Positions 22,191 through 26,251 of a stretch of 26,251 nucleotides of DNA are shown piece after piece. Made by a program: the position numbers and the translations under genes. How positions within the stretch are numbered: the first letter of the stretch is position 1; each line of letters opens with the position of its first letter. The stretch is taken from NCBI GenBank assembly GCA_905182995.1, contig CAJJDP010000204.1:2902-29152 (forward strand). The letters run 5' to 3'. Origin of the DNA: Paramecium octaurelia. Lineage: Eukaryota; Ciliophora; Oligohymenophorea; Peniculida; Parameciidae. The notes beneath the pieces were generated by a model. The model had not been told where the DNA came from, did not search any database, and was given only the letters and a program-made list of their open reading frames with translations.

Positions 22191-23038
22191 TTTTATTTCT
22201 ATTGATTTTAATTCCATATATAAATCATAAGAGATCAAAATCCTGCTCTCAATTTACAATTTGTTATTTCAATCATAAATTTTTAGATATACCACTCTCA
22301 TAAATTGATTAACATATATTTTAATAGAAAGATTTTGTTGTTTTTTATTTTTCAAACGAAACTATAAGAAAAAAATGATTCTAAAAATTAAAGTCTGCCG
22401 TTTTAAAAACCAAACATTCTTTTAAAGGATTACTCTTAAAGGAATATAATTTTATTTAGTTTGATTTATTGAGTATGTATTTGCACTATTAATCTGCTCA
22501 ATTTATTTTAAAATATTTAGGAGTTCCTATTTAAGTAACCGTTTTATTCAAAATACAATATGTAAGTTCCCACTAAAATCTAATCATCAAAATTATTCCA
22601 TAAATATATTTATTTTACTTTTCTCCTGAAAAACCACCTAATAATAATTTGCAATAAGTTTGGAGTAATTTTACATTATTAATAACCCATAAAATTTTAT
22701 AAATAATAAATGTTTACATAATTTTGATTATGCTTTTTCTAATTAAAAATAGTATATAATGAAAAATATTACAATTTGTCTCTTTCAACCTTTGATATTT
22801 AAAATTGCTGTTTACTACATCATTAAAATCATAAAATTTTAAACTGTAATTAGAGTTTAATATCTCTTTGTTCAAGTAACATTGAAGTAAATTTTCTTAC
22901 ATCACTATGGATATATAAACAAGAAATATAATTTGATGAAAATATAAAGGATAATAAAATGAAATAAGATTAATAAATAATTTAATATAATAAATACAAT
23001 TATGATGGAATGATGTTTTATCATAATTTAAAGATATT
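22191..23038. other. Very A+T-rich stretch without a supported gene
   Basis: Composition drops sharply to A+T after the coding block. I see no open frame with a motif, no repeat array and no RNA gene. Confidence 0.45.
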
Positions 23039-23042
23039 TTGA

Positions 23043-23228
23043 AGGTTTCAACAAGCAATTCGAACCTTTCAAAAGATTAATTTTAAAAGTTACGAATCAT
23101 TAACCTTTCAAATCATGTAATCTAAGCAAATTTATCTTCATAAAACTCTTAAAGCTGAAAATTTCTTGGCAAAAATAGCACTAACTACCTATAGAATATA
23201 TTAACAACCTTTAACATTGTTTGATTGA
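23043..23228 (+). pseudogene. Scrap resembling a protein-kinase catalytic loop
   Basis: A 61-codon plus frame contains HKTLKAENFLAK at about 23139..23174. It resembles the HRDLKxEN(I/F)L catalytic-loop motif of serine/threonine kinases, preceded by a helical stretch as in subdomain VIa. The catalytic Asp would be Thr here, and the frame ends at a TGA (23226) where a DFG motif might be expected. Kinases are extremely numerous in Paramecium. The match is short and could be chance. Confidence 0.28.
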
Positions 23229-23449
23229 TTTTTAATCCATTAATAAAGCGACCAGTGATATATCGTGTAATTTACCATTTAGGATTATTAATAGGAGATT
23301 TCGATAATTTAATCATTAATTTCATTGATCAAAATAGTATTTACTAATTAAACTAGAAAAACGAATAACAAAACATCTTAAGATTATATCCTTTATTCTA
23401 TTATCTCTAAATAAAATTTATTGACATTCATAAAATATAAGAAAAAGCA

Positions 23450-24650
23450 TAAATTATAGACAATGAAAAGATGTTTTAATGTTCAAATGAACATTGTGAT
23501 TTTCAAGTTTTTTGTGATCTTGCTAGATAAAGCTCTTGGAGGGGAATAAATTTAGGGTTCCAAAAAATATTACAAAAAACTAAAACTTAAGTAAAATTCA
23601 ATTTGAGGAATAATTTTTTTAATCATCATACAATAAATTAGAATCTTTTCTCAAATAAACTTAGTTATTTAAAAAAGACTTTCTATAAATAATAAATCAA
23701 GTTGCTGATAACTTCGATTTTTTTGACGAAATTGTTGAAAAAACTAAAAGAAGGGTGTGAATAATATAGCTTAACTTATGAGAATGACTTTTTATCTAAA
23801 CCCTATCAATTTGTAGAATTAGAAAATAACAATTTTAAGAAAATATAATAACAATAAATGATAAACATTGACCTTAGACATCTTAGTATTTGCCAGTGTT
23901 AAAATATCATCAAAGATAAACAATTGATCAAAATTGAATTAATTCTAAGCATCAAATTTTAATGAAGATACAAAAAATTGCAACTGTTATAATCAATAAC
24001 AATAGAAAGAATCAAATCAACTATCAGTTAATTTAGCTGGATAATAAAAATCGAGTTAAATCCAGATTGATTTAAAAAGTTAATTATAGACAAAAGCTGC
24101 TTGTTTTAGTTTATAATAACAATGCTTCTCAAATAGTTGCATCTTGTGATAGTCATATCAAAATTTGAAAATTAGATAAGGAGATATGATTGATTAAAAT
24201 ATAGTTTTGAATAGTCATGATAGGGATGTTTTTCTTACTGTATTCAGCAAGAAAATTAATTGGATTGTATTAGGTGTTAAAATAATTAAATAATAGTTGG
24301 ATTCAAAAATAGATTTTCAGGTACATCTAATTGGGAAGGCTCTTAAAAATTAATATAGAATTAAACATTCATTTTATGTTTGCATTTTAATTAAAACAAA
24401 GATGAATTAATGCCTGGAGGTGACTTAATCATAAAGGTAGGTAGAGAGCTAATTGAATAAAATTGAAATTTATTATTTCCTTTAGATGCTTTAAGACTAT
24501 GCTGGTTAAATCAAGTTTAAATTCCAAAGAAATTTAAAAAAAGTCTTTTGAGGATGGGACTCATAAATAGATGTTCATGATAAGTGCTAATTTAAATATA
24601 GGATTACATAATCAAATTAATACTAGGAATAACCATATATTCTATCATAC
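23450..24650 (+). pseudogene. Decayed B-box/WD40-repeat protein gene (relic D)
   Basis: A cysteine/histidine cluster at about 23480..23520 (CSNEHCDFQVFCDLA) looks like the remains of the zinc finger that starts these proteins. A Gln/Asn-rich linker follows at about 23940..24090. The propeller begins at about 24108 with LVYNNNASQIVASCDSHIKI, where the next codon, normally Trp, is a TGA (24166). Later come LNSHDRDVF with FSKKINWI (about 24210..24260) and NKDELM-GG (about 24395..24425), corresponding to the usual NKDELMSGG blade strand. Frames change several times and TGAs are frequent, so no intact product is possible. The architecture matches gene C more than relics A and B. The 3' limit is uncertain. 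Confidence 0.75.
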
Positions 24651-25652
24651 TTAATTTATTTTTATTTGTTAATTTATAAAGCAATCCTTTTCTCAATTCA
24701 TCTTTTGAATCAAAAAAATCATAATAATTAGATTAACAAAATTAATGTAAATTATTCTCCATTTATGTTTACTTTTACTTAGCTATGACATTGATATTTT
24801 AGATTGATCATTAATAAATTACAATAATCTTACACAAACCCTGAATTCCCACAATGATTTATTATATTGTTGCATTTTGAGTAGCCTTTTCTAACATTTT
24901 CATTATAAAGTGAAGAATTTTGTATCATAAATAGAGGATTGAAAAAAAAATGATTGAAGTTAATTAATTTATGTCTATTGCATTCAATCATCACAATGAT
25001 CATCATCTCAAATTAATTAACATGTTATCATTTCTTTTCTAGTGTTCAAGTTTTTCGATAAATGTCAATTTATATAGTGAATCATTAAGAGGAAATGCAG
25101 ATACATCAATAAGATAGTAGCTCAATTGGATATTATTTACAACAACTAAATAAATCCCTTTGAATGAACTCTTAAGTATTTATAAACCATTAGATTCAAA
25201 AAAATGATGAAAAAAAATATTTAAATTTGTCTTTACAATAGTTTTTATTAAATAGTAATTTTAGTACAATAATTTATAAAAAATGTATTTTAATGGTGAT
25301 GTAGAATTTAAATTATTTTATCCTACTAGATAAAACATGACTAATGGTCAAAATGAGTGAGATTGTCTAATAGAATTTATATTATTATTTAAACTGCTTT
25401 AATGATAATTTTAGTTATTCTGTTATTTTAAGGCCTTCGTTTATTTGAAAAGATGAACGTGAAATAAATGAAGTAATCTTAAATAAAACATTTTTGCATC
25501 TCCTTTCTACAAAGTAACTAACAATAAAAAATATTACACTTTACTAATAGAATACTAAAAACATTAAAATCAACTACTACAAGATAGGATATTTAATCAC
25601 ACAGTTTTAATTCCATACATAAAATTTTTTATTAGTAATATAATTTTATTGA
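24651..25652. other. A+T-rich stretch, possibly the 3' remains of relic D
   Basis: Short plus-strand pieces up to about 24800 could be the C-terminal propeller end of relic D, but no blade motif is recognisable. From 24800 to 25650 I see nothing on either strand. Confidence 0.35.
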
Positions 25653-26251
25653 ATTAGATATAAGAATAATGTATATGAGTCAGACAACTTTGGATTTAAT
25701 GTTCAATTCAAGGAAATGATTAAGTATAATTAGCCTGTTTTAATTAATTATGTAAAGCAAATAGAATTTATTGTCATTAATGTCTTAAGAATGGATGAAG
25801 GATTAAAAGAATTTTAAGAACTAATTGAAATTTTTCATTAAATTAAGGAAGAAAGTGAATGCTTAATATAATAGATACTTCTGATGGTTGATTAAATAAA
25901 TGGACTATTTACTTAATTAAATTAAGAACTGAAGAAAAAATATCAATTCTCTCTAAGGTGGAGCTATTGTGTTTGAATGCAAATCAATTGAATTAAGTCT
26001 TAGGTTAAGTGATTAAATATTATGAAATTAAAACAGTTTTATTAGAGGAGTTAAAGAAATGTACAGATTATATAAAGAATTATTACAGAATTGAAACTAC
26101 ACCAAAATCAAGAATTAATTGAAGATGTTTATCATGAACATAATTAATTCTTAGATAAATAAAAAAGAGCAAGAAAAAGTTGAAGGATTTTATTAAAAAG
26201 ATATTAAATGATTAATGTAGGATATAAACTATTTTAGGGGAGGGTAAATAT
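25653..26251 (+). pseudogene. Helical/coiled-coil coding relic, cut by the window edge
   Basis: A plus frame at 25653..25976 gives 107 codons of helical, charged sequence such as MDEGLKEFQELIEIFHQIKE and LFTQLNQELKKKYQF. It is continued in a second frame at 25955..26122 (NQLNQVLGQVIKYYEIKT, LLEELKKCTDYIKNYY) and then by shorter pieces at 26109..26183 and 26167..26211. The heptad-like Leu/Ile spacing suggests a coiled coil of the type that lies between the B-box and propeller in the WD40 genes of this window. No propeller motif is seen before the window ends. Three frame changes within 260 bases mark it as decayed, unless short introns explain some of them. Confidence 0.5.

Noticed and set aside
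1..26251. UGA read as tryptophan (mitochondrial-type code)
   Set aside because: Intact gene C has no UGA but uses UAA/UAG as glutamine throughout, which fits the ciliate nuclear code; UGAs in the relics coincide with frameshifts.
1..26251. tRNA, rRNA, CRISPR, telomeric repeats, transposase or IES ends
   Set aside because: No cloverleaf-like B-box promoter, regular repeat array, CCCAAA-type repeat or DDE motif was seen. The short IES end consensus is too degenerate to call by eye in this A+T-rich sequence.

Overview
This window looks like ciliate DNA, most likely from the Paramecium aurelia group. It is very A+T-rich and reads as almost gene-free under the standard code. If TAA and TAG are read as glutamine and only TGA as stop, coherent proteins appear. 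The clearest is a 495-residue frame (18353..19840, minus) with more than thirty in-frame TAA/TAG codons and no TGA. It begins with a B-box-like zinc finger and ends in WD40 repeats, an architecture common in Paramecium. All coding calls below use that code. In DNA this A+T-rich, TGA-free runs of 100-250 codons arise by chance. I therefore gave weight mainly to motifs and ranked frames supported only by length as weak.

Layout. A broken WD40 gene lies at about 540..2097 (plus). Positions 3267..6007 hold a 1,370-base direct repeat whose two copies are separated by a single N, almost certainly an unmerged contig overlap. A two-copy 32-base perfect palindrome lies inside it. A minus-strand membrane-protein gene (5777..6913) runs into the second copy. 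Positions 8064..9780 hold weak minus-strand coding traces. A nearly complete WD40 gene with three frame breaks occupies 10786..12232 (minus). Next to it is a decayed cysteine-rich gene (about 12560..13487, minus). A run of 944 Ns fills 14340..15283. Two unexplained frames follow (16240..17076 plus and 17179..17883 minus), then the intact WD40 gene (18353..19840, minus). A G+C-richer decayed coding block lies at about 20903..22190. The right end holds a kinase-like scrap, a fourth WD40 relic (about 23450..24650, plus) and a coiled-coil relic cut by the window edge.

Taken together, the window looks like a graveyard of expanded ciliate gene families (B-box/WD40, membrane, cysteine-rich, kinase) with one clearly intact gene. 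Macronuclear Paramecium DNA is normally packed with intact genes, so this decay would fit a germline-limited or chromosome-end region. That placement is inference. I found no rRNA, tRNA, CRISPR array, telomere repeat or recognisable transposase.
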